A stretch of 26,362 nucleotides of DNA, taken from a virus. The translations under genes and the position numbers were made by a program. Positions 1 through 7,379 of this stretch are shown in pieces. The notes beneath the pieces are model-generated. The model saw only the letters and a list, made by a program, of their open reading frames with translations, ran no database searches and was not told the origin of the DNA. Within the stretch, counting starts at the first letter, position 1, and each line of letters starts with the position of its first letter. The stretch spans positions 1 to 26,362 of IMG/VR virus record IMGVR_UViG_3300034198_020104, one strand, 5' to 3'.

Positions 1-1
1 C

Positions 2-244
2 GAGTGGTTAAAAGTTGATTCTATGACAATTAACTCACTCCCACCAAATGAAAATAATTTAAAAAAACTTCAGTTTTTTGTTGGTGGAGGTTATATTAAA
101 TCATTATCAAACGGGCCTAACGCTATTAGTGTTGGTGGTGGTGTAAGTTATAAGGGTAAACACAATTTATTTTTACAAGCAACAACCAATCAGGAATTAG
201 GGCTTAGTTATTATTACAACTTTCAACGTAAAAAGAAAAAATAA
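2..244 (+). CDS. C-terminal end of an unidentified protein, cut by the window edge
   Basis: The frame is open from the first bases of the window (Glu-Trp-Leu-Lys-Val-Asp-Ser precedes the first internal Met at base 23), so I read this as the last 80 residues of a longer gene rather than a short gene starting at 23. The visible part has Gly-rich, aromatic, alternating hydrophobic stretches (GGGYIKSL, AISVGGGVSYKG, LGLSYYYNF) typical of beta strands, then a basic tail. An outer-membrane or virion beta-rich protein would fit, but I cannot assign a family. The stop overlaps the next start as TAATG, indicating translational coupling with the glutaredoxin gene. Confidence 0.6.
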   Translation, partial: EWLKVDSMTINSLPPNENNLKKLQFFVGGGYIKSLSNGPNAISVGGGVSYKGKHNLFLQATTNQELGLSYYYNFQRKKKK

Positions 245-558
245 TGAACGAACAAGTACAAAGGTTATTAGAAGAAATTAAAAGTAGCTCAAATAAAAAA
301 ATTACACTTTACACAATGGAACATTGTCCTGCTTGTAAAGAACTAAAAGAAAAACTTACTCACCTTAACCTTAGATATGAAAATATTGAAATGGAGGGTA
401 ATGAAAAAATGTGGGAGTATTTAAAAGAAAACGGTGGTAAAGACTATGTACCACAAGTTGATGTTGAGGGTACTTTACTTAACGAATTTGATGAAGTTAA
501 TCAATTAGTTGGAATGGTGATTAGTGAAGTTATTGGTAGAAGAATTATCATAAAATAG
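244..558 (+). CDS. glutaredoxin/thioredoxin-like protein
   Basis: A 104-residue thioredoxin-fold protein. The first beta strand (KITLYT) leads into a CPAC redox site at residues 28-31, and the expected cis-proline is in YVPQV (Pro70). The usual glutaredoxin Gly-Gly after the cis-Pro strand is replaced by NEFDEV, so glutathione binding may be altered. Known relatives reduce disulfides with glutathione or thioredoxin reductase; phage versions often supply electrons to ribonucleotide reductase, but no such gene is visible here. It overlaps the preceding gene by one base and is followed by a strong intrinsic terminator, so it ends its transcription unit. The fold assignment is secure; the substrate is unknown. 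Confidence 0.85.
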   Translation: MNEQVQRLLEEIKSSSNKKITLYTMEHCPACKELKEKLTHLNLRYENIEMEGNEKMWEYLKENGGKDYVPQVDVEGTLLNEFDEVNQLVGMVISEVIGRRIIIK

Positions 559-577
559 TTTAAAAATTATTAATACT

Positions 578-606
578 AAACCACCTACAATGGGTGGTTT
601 TTTTAT
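578..606 (+). terminator. intrinsic terminator after the glutaredoxin gene
   Basis: An 8-bp stem (AAACCACC 578-585 with GGTGGTTT 593-600), a 7-nt loop and a run of T. Confidence 0.85.
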
Positions 607-614
607 GCTATGGT

Positions 615-625
615 GATATTTATTG
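615..625 (+). promoter_or_regulatory. AT-motif, candidate phage promoter
   Basis: GATATTTATTG between the terminator at 578 and the gene at 672. It is one instance of the TAATATTTAT motif that recurs upstream of genes on their own strand. A promoter role is inferred. Confidence 0.35.
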
Positions 626-671
626 AAAAAAGTGTATTCACACAATAATAAAAAATTTTAAAAAACTCAAA

Positions 672-830
672 ATGGCCAAGAGAGTATTAAGGTATACAGA
701 AGAAGAGTTCGTAACTCTTTTAGAAAACATTGTTAATAAAGTTAAAGCTGAAGAAAAACGTATTAACGAATCAAAATCAAGAAATGATAGAAGAAATTCT
801 TTAAACGAAAGATTTAAAAAATTAAAATAA
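672..830 (+). CDS. small basic protein, unknown
   Basis: A 52-codon ORF starting ATG GCC AAG after an A-rich leader and ending 9 nt before the next ATG. The product is highly charged, with Lys/Arg/Glu-rich amphipathic helix character (EEEFVTLLENIVNKVKAEEKR) and a basic C-terminal half. I do not recognise a family. The spacing and shared strand with the 840 gene, and the position directly after a terminator and the AT-motif at 615, support it as the first gene of the next unit. Small DNA- or protein-binding roles are possible but unproven. Confidence 0.6.
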   Translation: MAKRVLRYTEEEFVTLLENIVNKVKAEEKRINESKSRNDRRNSLNERFKKLK

Positions 831-839
831 TTTTTTCTA

Positions 840-1124
840 ATGGATAGAACTAATATTAAAAATATCCTTAAAGAAGAATTGAATGCGTCAGATGAGGCTA
901 GAATTAAAAAACTAGCCCGTGACGAGTTTGATAAAGAAATTAAGAAACACCTTTCAAGTTCTCAACTAGAAAAAAAGGTGAAAGAACTTGTTATAGCCAA
1001 CCTTAAGAATCATAGACCAACACAGAAAGAGGTTGCGTCGATTACAAAAGAAGTTTTGGTTAAACTTTATAAAACTCTTTGGACAAGAAAAGGATTCTGG
1101 AGTAACGGCTTAGAAAACATTTAA
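840..1124 (+). CDS. hypothetical helical phage protein
   Basis: A 94-residue, mostly helical and charged protein (KNILKEELNASDEARIKKLARDEF in several short helices). No catalytic motif or signal peptide is visible. Its stop overlaps the start of the DUF4314 gene as TAATG, so the two are probably translated together. I have no function to offer; a small virion or assembly factor is only a guess based on the tight coupling. Confidence 0.75.
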   Translation: MDRTNIKNILKEELNASDEARIKKLARDEFDKEIKKHLSSSQLEKKVKELVIANLKNHRPTQKEVASITKEVLVKLYKTLWTRKGFWSNGLENI

Positions 1125-2509
1125 TGAATATTTCTTCAAATCAAAAAGACCCAAACGCTAAAGAAGGTATGAGAATTAGGTTAGTCTCAATGGTAGACGA
1201 CCCTAATCCTATTACTGCTGGTACTGAAGGTACAATTCGTCTTGTTGATGGTGCCGGTATTATCCATGTTAATTGGGATAACGGTAGAACACTTGGTTTA
1301 ATACCTGGTGTTGATGATTATATTTTAGAACCTGCATTAGAAAATGTTTTTGATAAAATTAATGAGTCTGATAGTGGTAAAACGGCAATTACCACATCAA
1401 TAAAAAAGACTCCATCTGTTGTTAACAAATCTATGCCAAAACCAACTAAAATGTCTTCTTCTGTTACAAGTTCATTAAAATCTTCAGGTATTAAAACAGG
1501 ACAAGTTACAAATAATTTTAAATCAGCTGGTATTAAAGATGTTAAAGTTGAAAGTGAAGAGGGTATAGATGAAATGACTGGTGCTGGTGGAGCAGCCACG
1601 GGGTCACCAAGTTCTTCAGGAGCTTACGTTGGACCCATGGGAGCAACAAAACCGACTTTTGGGGCAGGACCTTTAACATCTAAAGGTGTTGCAAAACCTG
1701 GACCTCTACATCCACAAAAAAAGAAAAAAGTTAAAGAAAATATTTTTACAAAAGCTGATTTAGTTAGTGAAATAACTAACATGAAAGATACCGGTATCGA
1801 TGATACTAATAAGGAATCATGGGCTGATAAAAATAGTGATGGTTGGAGATGGAATGACTCACCTCTTTTTGAAGAAGGTGAAATTGTTGACCCTCTAGCT
1901 AAAATGTCTGTAACGTGGGACGATAGTAGTCTTGATGTTTCAAAAGAGTGGGACAACCGTCAAAAACTTAAAAAAGAAGATTTACTAAAAATAGTTAGTA
2001 ACCGCCTTAACGAATCTAAGAAAAAAGAAAAGTATACTATTACTAATGACAAAAAATTGGATAGTATAAAAGATAACTTTACCCCACCACCAATCGAGGA
2101 AGAACAGATAGAAGAAACTACAACATTTGGGTCTGTGTTTGGTAAAGGTTTCCCTAACGTACCTGCTTTTGCGGCACAAAAAGGACAATGGAGAACAGCT
2201 AAAAAACCTATTTGGAAAGGTGGTAAAATAGTTCAAAAAGTTGAAAATTCAGGTGTGTTAAACCCAGTTAATGAAGCAAATACAGTTAAATACAACCCAC
2301 AAGGAAAAATAGTTAAAATCAAAAAGAAGTGTACTAAATTTCCTTATTGTAGTCAGGGAGCTGTAGACAAACCTTTGAACATTTCTAATAAAGTCACAGA
2401 ACCTGGTTCATATGTGGAAGAACAACTAATGAAAAATATTCATGAAGTTGCTAAACAAACAGGTAAGTCTTTTCAAGAGGTCTATGATATTATTAAAAAA
2501 TCTTTGTAA
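1124..2509 (+). CDS. DUF4314-containing phage protein
   Basis: A 461-residue protein. Residues about 14-66 match the DUF4314 pattern as I know it: a Met-Arg-Ile-Arg-Leu-Val-Ser-Met opening, Asp-Asp-Pro, Gly-Thr-x-Gly-Thr and a closing His-Val-x-Trp-Asp-Asn-Gly-Arg, forming a small beta barrel. The remainder is long, low-complexity and Ser/Lys/Gly-rich (about 75-210), then charged, with a KKKCTKFPYC segment near residue 400 and a helical C-terminus. DUF4314 is a domain of unknown function common in phages. The disordered middle suggests a multi-part scaffold or virion-associated protein. It lies 8 bases before the next gene in the same unit. Confidence 0.75.
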   Translation: MNISSNQKDPNAKEGMRIRLVSMVDDPNPITAGTEGTIRLVDGAGIIHVNWDNGRTLGLIPGVDDYILEPALENVFDKINESDSGKTAITTSIKKTPSVVNKSMPKPTKMSSSVTSSLKSSGIKTGQVTNNFKSAGIKDVKVESEEGIDEMTGAGGAATGSPSSSGAYVGPMGATKPTFGAGPLTSKGVAKPGPLHPQKKKKVKENIFTKADLVSEITNMKDTGIDDTNKESWADKNSDGWRWNDSPLFEEGEIVDPLAKMSVTWDDSSLDVSKEWDNRQKLKKEDLLKIVSNRLNESKKKEKYTITNDKKLDSIKDNFTPPPIEEEQIEETTTFGSVFGKGFPNVPAFAAQKGQWRTAKKPIWKGGKIVQKVENSGVLNPVNEANTVKYNPQGKIVKIKKKCTKFPYCSQGAVDKPLNISNKVTEPGSYVEEQLMKNIHEVAKQTGKSFQEVYDIIKKSL

Positions 2510-2517
2510 AGAACAAA

Positions 2518-3705
2518 ATGGTTAGTCATACTTACATTGTTAGTACTTGGTTTAATAATAAAATTACTGATGTAAAAACTTTTGATGATATTAAAGATGC
2601 TAGAAATTATATCGAAACGTTGGATGCGGAATTAAAACCGTATAAAATGTTGCCAAAGAAAAAATACTACGAATTTAAGGCCACATCAAAAAACATTAAG
2701 TCGGAACAACATATTTATAATAAAAACAAAAACATGTCAAAAATAAACAATATAATTAAACAGGGTCTTGATAATCTTTTAGAAACTAAAGGATTTGAAG
2801 ACATGGAAGTTGCTTTTGGTGTTAAACACAAAAGTGATAATTTATCTGATGCTGAAAAAAATCAGTTTGGACCTATGGGACAATTAAAAACTTCTGAAGG
2901 GGGAAGCTTTCCAAATCCTAAAGTACCAGGTACTAAGGAAGTTGAAAAAGCAAACTTAAAGGGAGGTAAAGATGCTCAAGATTATTACAAAGAAGTGGCT
3001 AAAAAGATTAAAGATTATCAAACACCTAACGATAAAGAAAATTTTAAAGCACCAAAAGTACCTACAAATACTGACGGAGAAAACCAAAGACTTAAAACAA
3101 CTGGTTATGACGTAGGTGTTAGTGGTATGGAAGTAGTTGCTGATTTAGCTGCAAAAGAAGGTGGTACCGAAGAAGGTAAAAAGGCTTATAAAGATAGAGT
3201 TGAGAAACTTAATGGTAATGACGCTACCTATCAAAAGTTAGCTAAAAATGCTGACGCTACTAATACTCTAAAATACGATAAAGATGCTCGTAACACAAGA
3301 CCTGCCAAAGCACAAAAATCAAAACAACCAGAGCAACCTGAAAAGAAAAATGAAAGTGTTGAGTATACAGGCGTAAACCCTGAAAATATTTTTAAATCTA
3401 AAGGTAAAATAATGTCCGAAGAACAGGCTATTAAGTTAGCTAATAAAGTTCCTTCAAGAGTTAAAATTGATGAGACCACTTTTGCTATTACTGACGGTGA
3501 AAATACTTATAAATTAATTTGGGAAGGTGATATTGAAACAGGAGAACCTGTAATCACTAACTTTAAAAACAATCAATTGGTTAATGAAGACATCCAAAAA
3601 ATGAAGTATCTTTGGGGGTTCACACCAAAGGAAGATAAAAAAATCGTAAAAGAAGATGCTGAAGAAACATTTAAAAAGATGTTTAGAAAAGTAAAAGGAA
3701 AGTAA
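2518..3705 (+). CDS. hypothetical phage protein, Lys/Asn-rich
   Basis: A 395-residue protein with a short folded-looking N-terminus (residues 1-60, VSHTYIVSTWFNNKITDVKTFDD, reminiscent of a small alpha/beta domain) and a long polar region rich in Lys, Asn, Glu and Gly. A shorter ordered segment near residues 285-345 contains FKSKGKIMSEEQAIKLANKV followed by beta strands. No known family is recognised. It follows the DUF4314 gene by 8 nt and ends at a terminator, so the pair may act together. An internal ATG at 2734 (MSKINNIIKQGLDNLLETKG) could produce a shorter form. Confidence 0.7.
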   Translation: MVSHTYIVSTWFNNKITDVKTFDDIKDARNYIETLDAELKPYKMLPKKKYYEFKATSKNIKSEQHIYNKNKNMSKINNIIKQGLDNLLETKGFEDMEVAFGVKHKSDNLSDAEKNQFGPMGQLKTSEGGSFPNPKVPGTKEVEKANLKGGKDAQDYYKEVAKKIKDYQTPNDKENFKAPKVPTNTDGENQRLKTTGYDVGVSGMEVVADLAAKEGGTEEGKKAYKDRVEKLNGNDATYQKLAKNADATNTLKYDKDARNTRPAKAQKSKQPEQPEKKNESVEYTGVNPENIFKSKGKIMSEEQAIKLANKVPSRVKIDETTFAITDGENTYKLIWEGDIETGEPVITNFKNNQLVNEDIQKMKYLWGFTPKEDKKIVKEDAEETFKKMFRKVKGK

Positions 3706-3708
3706 TCC

Positions 3709-3734
3709 AAACCCCTCTTATAGAGGGGTTTTTT
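3709..3734 (+). terminator. intrinsic terminator
   Basis: AAACCCCTCT pairs with AGAGGGGTTT across a 3-nt loop, followed by T residues. It closes the unit that ends at 3705. Confidence 0.9.
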
Positions 3735-3742
3735 ATTTACCC

Positions 3743-3754
3743 TAATATTTATTT
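3743..3754 (+). promoter_or_regulatory. AT-motif, candidate phage promoter
   Basis: TAATATTTATTT lies directly after a terminator and 28 nt before the next ATG. It is a near-exact copy of the motif at 7350 and 22354. Confidence 0.4.
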
Positions 3755-3782
3755 AGAAATAATATGTTTTATATTATAACAA

Positions 3783-4247
3783 ATGAAAGGGAAACTACAT
3801 ACGATAGATTTCATAGAATACATTTCAAAACCAATGAAAAAGGATGATATTTTATTAATGTACAGGATTAATAATATTATTCCTGAACGTAGTGCTTTAT
3901 ATTTAGATTTTACACATTCATTATTTGATTTGGTGACTTCTACTTATTTAGGTGATGAAGTAATGAACGGTAATTCGGTTAAACAACATTTTGATTGGTG
4001 TTGGAAAAAAACGACTGATTCTTTTAAAAAAGAAAAAATATATTTTGAAAGTACTGAACTATACAATTATTTTTTCACATTATTTTTAGAATCTTTTTAT
4101 AGTGAAAATGATAAATCAGAAAAAAATGTTAACAAATTGTTAGAGTTTTGGCAAGATATATTTGTCTACTCAACTTCAAAAACCCTTTCAGAATTGGAGG
4201 CATTTATCGATTTATATAAAATTTTTGATAAATCTTTATCTAATTAG
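3783..4247 (+). CDS. hypothetical protein
   Basis: A 154-residue acidic, aromatic-rich protein, mainly helical by appearance (YLDFTHSLFDLVTSTYLGDE; LFLESFYSENDKSEKNVNKL). There is no signal peptide or recognised motif. It stands alone between the terminators at 3709 and 4259, with the AT-motif just upstream, which suggests its own transcript. Function unknown. Confidence 0.75.
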   Translation: MKGKLHTIDFIEYISKPMKKDDILLMYRINNIIPERSALYLDFTHSLFDLVTSTYLGDEVMNGNSVKQHFDWCWKKTTDSFKKEKIYFESTELYNYFFTLFLESFYSENDKSEKNVNKLLEFWQDIFVYSTSKTLSELEAFIDLYKIFDKSLSN

Positions 4248-4258
4248 TATTTAGTTTT

Positions 4259-4280
4259 TAAGGTATAAACCTTATTTTTT
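4259..4280 (+). terminator. intrinsic terminator, AT-rich stem
   Basis: TAAGGT (4259-4264) pairs with ACCTTA (4269-4274) around an ATAA loop and is followed by six T. It is weaker than the other terminators in the window. Confidence 0.6.
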
Positions 4281-4299
4281 AAATTAAAATATAGTTTTT

Positions 4300-4530
4300 A
4301 TGGACGTAAGAGTTTTAGATTTAGTAACCACAAGATATGTCGCTCGTAAATTAGCGATTGAAATGGACTTAGAAAATTTGATTAACAGTACCCCAACCAA
4401 CAAATCTAGTGCAGATTTTACCCAACAAATTATGGCTAAAACGACTGAATTAAGAAACATTGTTGCGGACTTTCAAACATGGGAAGGTATTGTCAATCAA
4501 CTAACAAAAACCCCTGAAGAAGGGAAATAA
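4300..4530 (+). CDS. small helical hypothetical protein
   Basis: A 76-residue protein with two apparent helices (VTTRYVARKLAIEMDLENLI and TQQIMAKTTELRNIVADFQ) separated by a Thr/Pro/Asn linker. No recognised domain. It is separated from the histone-like gene by 23 nt of A/T repeat (TAATAAATAAAATAAAT) that may act as a translation enhancer. It probably heads the run of small genes 4300-5936. Confidence 0.7.
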   Translation: MDVRVLDLVTTRYVARKLAIEMDLENLINSTPTNKSSADFTQQIMAKTTELRNIVADFQTWEGIVNQLTKTPEEGK

Positions 4531-4553
4531 TAATAAATAAAATAAATAAAAAA

Positions 4554-4742
4554 ATGGAACAAAACAGTTTAGACAAATTGAAAACAATGGTTTCAGAATT
4601 TGAAGCTGATTTCACAAAATTTTCTGAAAAAGGTAATAAAGCTGCTGGTACTCGTGCTAGAAAAGCTTTACAAGAAATCAGAAATCTTGCAAAAGATATC
4701 AGAACTGAAATTAGTGATGCTAAGAAAAAAACAGCAGCGTAA
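4554..4742 (+). CDS. histone H1-like protein (Hc1 family)
   Basis: A 62-residue protein with the pattern of the short Bacteroidota/Chlamydia Hc1 family: an N-terminal amphipathic helix (LDKLKTMVSEFEADFTKF), then the hallmark KGNKAAGTRARKAL (about residues 27-40), then a Lys-rich C-terminus ending KKKTAA. Family members bind DNA without sequence specificity. In a phage it may coat phage or host DNA or be packaged, but that is inference. Its stop overlaps the next start (TAATG). The family assignment rests on motif recognition and is fairly firm. Confidence 0.8.
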   Translation: MEQNSLDKLKTMVSEFEADFTKFSEKGNKAAGTRARKALQEIRNLAKDIRTEISDAKKKTAA

Positions 4743-4948
4743 TGATTGAATCTCTTTTAAATAAAGTCTTATTCGTATTGTTTTTCATGTCTATCTTAAA
4801 CATATTAAGACACATATGGAAAGTCTTTATGATTTTGAGAAATGATAATATTCCTAATAAATATGAGCTTTCAAAACAAGAGCTCATATTTTTAGGTTTA
4901 TCTGTCGCTTATCTATTCACAACATTTTTTACAAAAATTTCACTATGA
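4742..4948 (+). CDS. small two-helix membrane protein
   Basis: A 68-residue protein with two hydrophobic segments (about residues 5-24 and 47-66) joined by a basic/polar loop (RHIWKVFMILRNDNIPNKYELS). The gene is coupled at both ends, by TAATG with the Hc1 gene and by an ATGA overlap with the next gene. No family recognised. A small two-span protein could be a holin-type or envelope-remodelling protein, but no lysin is nearby to support that. Confidence 0.7.
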   Translation: MIESLLNKVLFVLFFMSILNILRHIWKVFMILRNDNIPNKYELSKQELIFLGLSVAYLFTTFFTKISL

Positions 4949-5160
4949 AAATAGGAGACAAAGTTTTATACAAAGACCAAATTGCCACGGTAATTAATGA
5001 AGTAAGACCAAGATGTAAATGTAAAGGTGCCGGATACTATGAAATAAATCCCGAAGGTTATCCTAAGAATCACATGATTAGAGTTTCTTTAGACACTGTC
5101 CTAGAACCTTATAAACCTTTAACTATGGCAAATCAAAAAATAGAAGTACACAAATTTTAA
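4945..5160 (+). CDS. small hypothetical protein, beta-rich
   Basis: A 71-residue protein starting with MKIGDKVLYKDQIATVINEV, the opening of an SH3-like small barrel, then a CKCKGAGYYEI segment with two Cys. There are too few Cys for a classic zinc site unless it dimerises. It overlaps the upstream gene by 4 nt and precedes the next by 1 nt. No function assigned. Confidence 0.7.
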   Translation: MKIGDKVLYKDQIATVINEVRPRCKCKGAGYYEINPEGYPKNHMIRVSLDTVLEPYKPLTMANQKIEVHKF

Positions 5161-5161
5161 T

Positions 5162-5623
5162 ATGATACAAAAACGTTTTAACGAATTACAGCCTTACCTG
5201 AGAGGTGTAAAATTAGCAGGTGAATATTCAGTCGTAGAATGTATTTTAAAAAATACATGGAAGATTGATGGTTTAACTGCTGAAGGTGTTCAATATAAAT
5301 CTTCAGGTAAAGAATCTGAAGAACATAAAGGATATGTTGGCCATATGTTTTGGTCCGAAATGTCAATTGATGACTTAGTTGACAATGTAGAACTTGTTGT
5401 TAATGCTAACATAGAAATGGAACAAAAACAGGCACTTCTTCGTTCCAAAGTAGAAGAACTTAAAAAAATGTTTGAAGATAAGTCTTTAGATGAACTTAAA
5501 GCTTTAAAATTTAGTTCTGAAATGGAAGTAACACTTAAAGTTAATAAACCTGAACCACCTCCAACTAAAGTGGTTAAGGAAGGAGAATTACCTAAAACTA
5601 ATGGCGTTACCGAAAAAGTTTAA
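5162..5623 (+). CDS. hypothetical protein
   Basis: A 153-residue protein. The N-terminal part (residues 1-75) has beta character with conserved-looking aromatic residues (HKGYVGHMFWSEM); residues 80-120 look like a coiled coil (EMEQKQALLRSKVEELKKMF); the C-terminus is Pro/Lys-rich. No family recognised. It overlaps the next gene by 23 nt in a different frame, which suggests coupled translation. Confidence 0.7.
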   Translation: MIQKRFNELQPYLRGVKLAGEYSVVECILKNTWKIDGLTAEGVQYKSSGKESEEHKGYVGHMFWSEMSIDDLVDNVELVVNANIEMEQKQALLRSKVEELKKMFEDKSLDELKALKFSSEMEVTLKVNKPEPPPTKVVKEGELPKTNGVTEKV

Positions 5624-5936
5624 TGAAACTATAAATTTTAAAAATAGAGTTGATTCATTAAATGATTTAACATTTTATTCAGTAAAATATGATTATACTC
5701 TTACGGATAAAAAAGTTGAAGACTTTGATGTAGATAGTGAGGTAACTGGGTTTAAAGAAATATCTGCTTTAAACGAAGAACAGGCAAAGGCCAAAGTAGA
5801 AAATTGGTTTAACGTTCTTGTTAAGAACGGTCTTTTAGAATCTTATGAAATAAAGTCAGTGGAAATTAAAAGTTTTTACGAAACTCTAAAAGATAAAAAA
5901 ATATTAGATATACTAGAATTTAAAAACCCTCAATAA
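5601..5936 (+). CDS. hypothetical protein
   Basis: A 111-residue protein. The ATG at 5601 lies inside the end of the previous gene; a later TAATG start at 5623 hits a stop after three codons, so 5601 is the best start. Visible features are beta strands (LTFYSVKYDYTLTDKKVED) and a helix (EEQAKAKVENWFNVLVKNGL). No known domain. The stop codon lies inside the loop of the terminator at 5922-5947, so the gene ends exactly at the end of its transcript. Confidence 0.75.
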   Translation: MALPKKFNETINFKNRVDSLNDLTFYSVKYDYTLTDKKVEDFDVDSEVTGFKEISALNEEQAKAKVENWFNVLVKNGLLESYEIKSVEIKSFYETLKDKKILDILEFKNPQ

Positions 5937-5947
5937 AGAGGGTTTTT
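5922..5947. terminator. bidirectional intrinsic terminator between convergent genes
   Basis: AAAAACCCTC (5922-5931) pairs with GAGGGTTTTT (5938-5947). A-run and T-run flank both sides, so it can act for both the + gene ending at 5936 and the - gene ending at 5950. Confidence 0.85.
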
Positions 5948-5949
5948 TA

Positions 5950-6486
5950 TTATTCCACAAATTTATCCCATTGGTCAGACTTAATCTTATTCAGATAAAA
6001 AGAATCGATACGACCCAAATCTTTAAGTTTTTGACCCCAAGCCTCAAAGTCTTCAAAGTGTTCCAATCTATCGTCCCACAACTCAACTTCACGAATATCA
6101 GGGTATTTACTCAATAAACTATTTAAATGATTTATTTTGTTATTTAAGGTTCTACCACCTGTATTAAATAGGTAATAATCAAAATGATAACCACGGTCAT
6201 TAACAATACTTCTAACAATATTTTCTTGTTTTTTTAATCTACCTGTTAAAAGAACCATTAGTGTTTCAGGATTATCCACTTCTTTTTGGTAAGCATCAAA
6301 CACTTCCCTAACAACAGGCATTTCCCAAACGGCTGTATCCATGGACTCATCACGACCCCACCAACCTAAGTAAGGCCAAGTTTTACCGTAATAGTCAGCC
6401 CATTTTTGTTTATTTTCAGGTGACCCAATTGGGGTTTCGACTAAAGTACCATCAAAATCAAATACTGAAAGCTTTCTTTTCTCCAT
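5950..6486 (-). CDS. HAD-superfamily phosphatase, RNA-repair (SAK) type
   Basis: 178 residues starting MEKRKLSVFDFDGTLVETP. The HAD nucleophile and acid are Asp10 and Asp12 (FDFDGTL); a Gly-Trp-Trp-Gly segment follows near residue 42; motif II Thr is in VLLTGR; motif III/IV is the LWDDR near residue 142. The DFDGTL...TP...GWWG arrangement resembles the HAD domain of 'Swiss army knife' RNA-repair proteins, where it is thought to remove terminal phosphates. A longer frame exists upstream but opens with a TTG; the ATG at 6486 gives the natural HAD N-terminus. It is a single - strand gene convergent with the 5601 gene. Substrate is inferred only. Confidence 0.8.
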   Translation of the reverse strand: MEKRKLSVFDFDGTLVETPIGSPENKQKWADYYGKTWPYLGWWGRDESMDTAVWEMPVVREVFDAYQKEVDNPETLMVLLTGRLKKQENIVRSIVNDRGYHFDYYLFNTGGRTLNNKINHLNSLLSKYPDIREVELWDDRLEHFEDFEAWGQKLKDLGRIDSFYLNKIKSDQWDKFVE

Positions 6487-6510
6487 TAAAATCTTATTTT
6501 TACTATACAA

Positions 6511-6522
6511 ATATAAATATTT
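6511..6522 (-). promoter_or_regulatory. AT-motif upstream of the HAD gene
   Basis: Read on the - strand this is AATATTTATAT, about 25 nt upstream of the ATG at 6486. It has the same orientation relative to its gene as the + strand copies. Confidence 0.4.
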
Positions 6523-6537
6523 TAAAACTTATAATCT

Positions 6538-6915
6538 ATGAAATTATTAATTTTTCTTTTAATCGCTTACGGAATTTCAAACATAATTGTTTTTGGTTCT
6601 ATTTTTAAAGGTTGGCGTACTTTTTGGTCAACTGTTAACCCAAACTTTTTTGGTACTTTGTTTACCTGTATGATTTGTCTACCAACATACGTTGGTTTTT
6701 TAGGTTCATGGTTAGTATGGTCCCCAACAGAATACTACGGTATTGTAAATGATAGTCTAAGTTTTATGGGTTTATTTACAATTCCAAAAGGATTAATCTC
6801 TGTTTTCTTAGATGGTTGTTTAACTTCAGGTTCGGTTTGGTTGATGCATACTTTACAAGAAGCTGTAGAAAGACATTTTAACTTACCTAACAATCAAGGT
6901 ACACCAGGTGTTTAA
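6538..6915 (+). CDS. membrane protein with CxxC-type segment (DUF1360-like)
   Basis: A 125-residue integral membrane protein: hydrophobic segments near residues 2-22, 36-60 and 75-100. The segment LFTCMICLPTYVGFLGSW resembles the 'CPxCxGFW' core of small phage membrane proteins annotated as DUF1360, though Pro and Gly are exchanged here. Function of that family is unknown. It is divergent from the HAD gene and 39 nt before the DoxX-like gene, with which it may be co-transcribed. Confidence 0.7.
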   Translation: MKLLIFLLIAYGISNIIVFGSIFKGWRTFWSTVNPNFFGTLFTCMICLPTYVGFLGSWLVWSPTEYYGIVNDSLSFMGLFTIPKGLISVFLDGCLTSGSVWLMHTLQEAVERHFNLPNNQGTPGV

Positions 6916-6954
6916 CTTTACATTATCAAATTAATAAATTATATTAGAGTCACT

Positions 6955-7308
6955 ATGAAAAAATATCTAACACTTAAAAATTTAGGTTGGGTTCTTACAG
7001 TAATCGTATCAGCAATGATGTTGATGAGTGGGACAACTAAAATTATTGCAACAGAAGAAATGGTTACAAATTTTACAGCCATGAATCTTCTTCCTTACAT
7101 GGCCTTAATCGGTGTTACTGAAGTAATTGGTGTAGCTTTATTGTTATACCCAAAAACTTCAATTTACGGAGCTCTACTAATATCAACAGTGATGGCAGGA
7201 GCCGCATCTATACACTTATCCCTTATGGGGGGTTCGGGTTTATTGATGCCTGTCTTACTTGGTTCATTAGCATGGGTAGGTCATTGTTTACGAAGTTACA
7301 GTAAATAA
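6955..7308 (+). CDS. DoxX-like membrane protein
   Basis: 117 residues with four hydrophobic segments (about 10-30, 46-65, 70-88, 92-112). The pattern matches DoxX-like small membrane proteins: a first helix followed by SGTTKI, then a second helix opening with a Gly/Glu motif (IGVTEVIGVALLLYPKTSIYGA). Bacterial members are linked to quinone or redox processes, but most have no assigned function. It ends just before a strong terminator. Phage copies are unusual, and this one may modulate the host membrane. Confidence 0.75.
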   Translation: MKKYLTLKNLGWVLTVIVSAMMLMSGTTKIIATEEMVTNFTAMNLLPYMALIGVTEVIGVALLLYPKTSIYGALLISTVMAGAASIHLSLMGGSGLLMPVLLGSLAWVGHCLRSYSK

Positions 7309-7322
7309 CCTAAAAAAATTAG

Positions 7323-7346
7323 ACCCCACTTAATGTGGGGTTTTTT
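7323..7346 (+). terminator. intrinsic terminator
   Basis: ACCCCAC (7323-7329), loop TTAAT, GTGGGGT (7335-7341), then a T-run. Confidence 0.9.
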
Positions 7347-7349
7347 ATT

Positions 7350-7361
7350 TAATATTTATTA
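7350..7361 (+). promoter_or_regulatory. AT-motif, candidate phage promoter
   Basis: TAATATTTATTA sits between a terminator and the Nudix start (18 nt away), the location expected for a new promoter. Confidence 0.45.
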
Positions 7362-7379
7362 TAGTAAACAAGTTATATT

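Noticed and set aside
1318-2236. Several minus-strand ORFs opposite the DUF4314 gene
   Set aside because: They are out of register with regulatory signals, with low-complexity translations; they mirror the Lys/Ser-rich coding strand.
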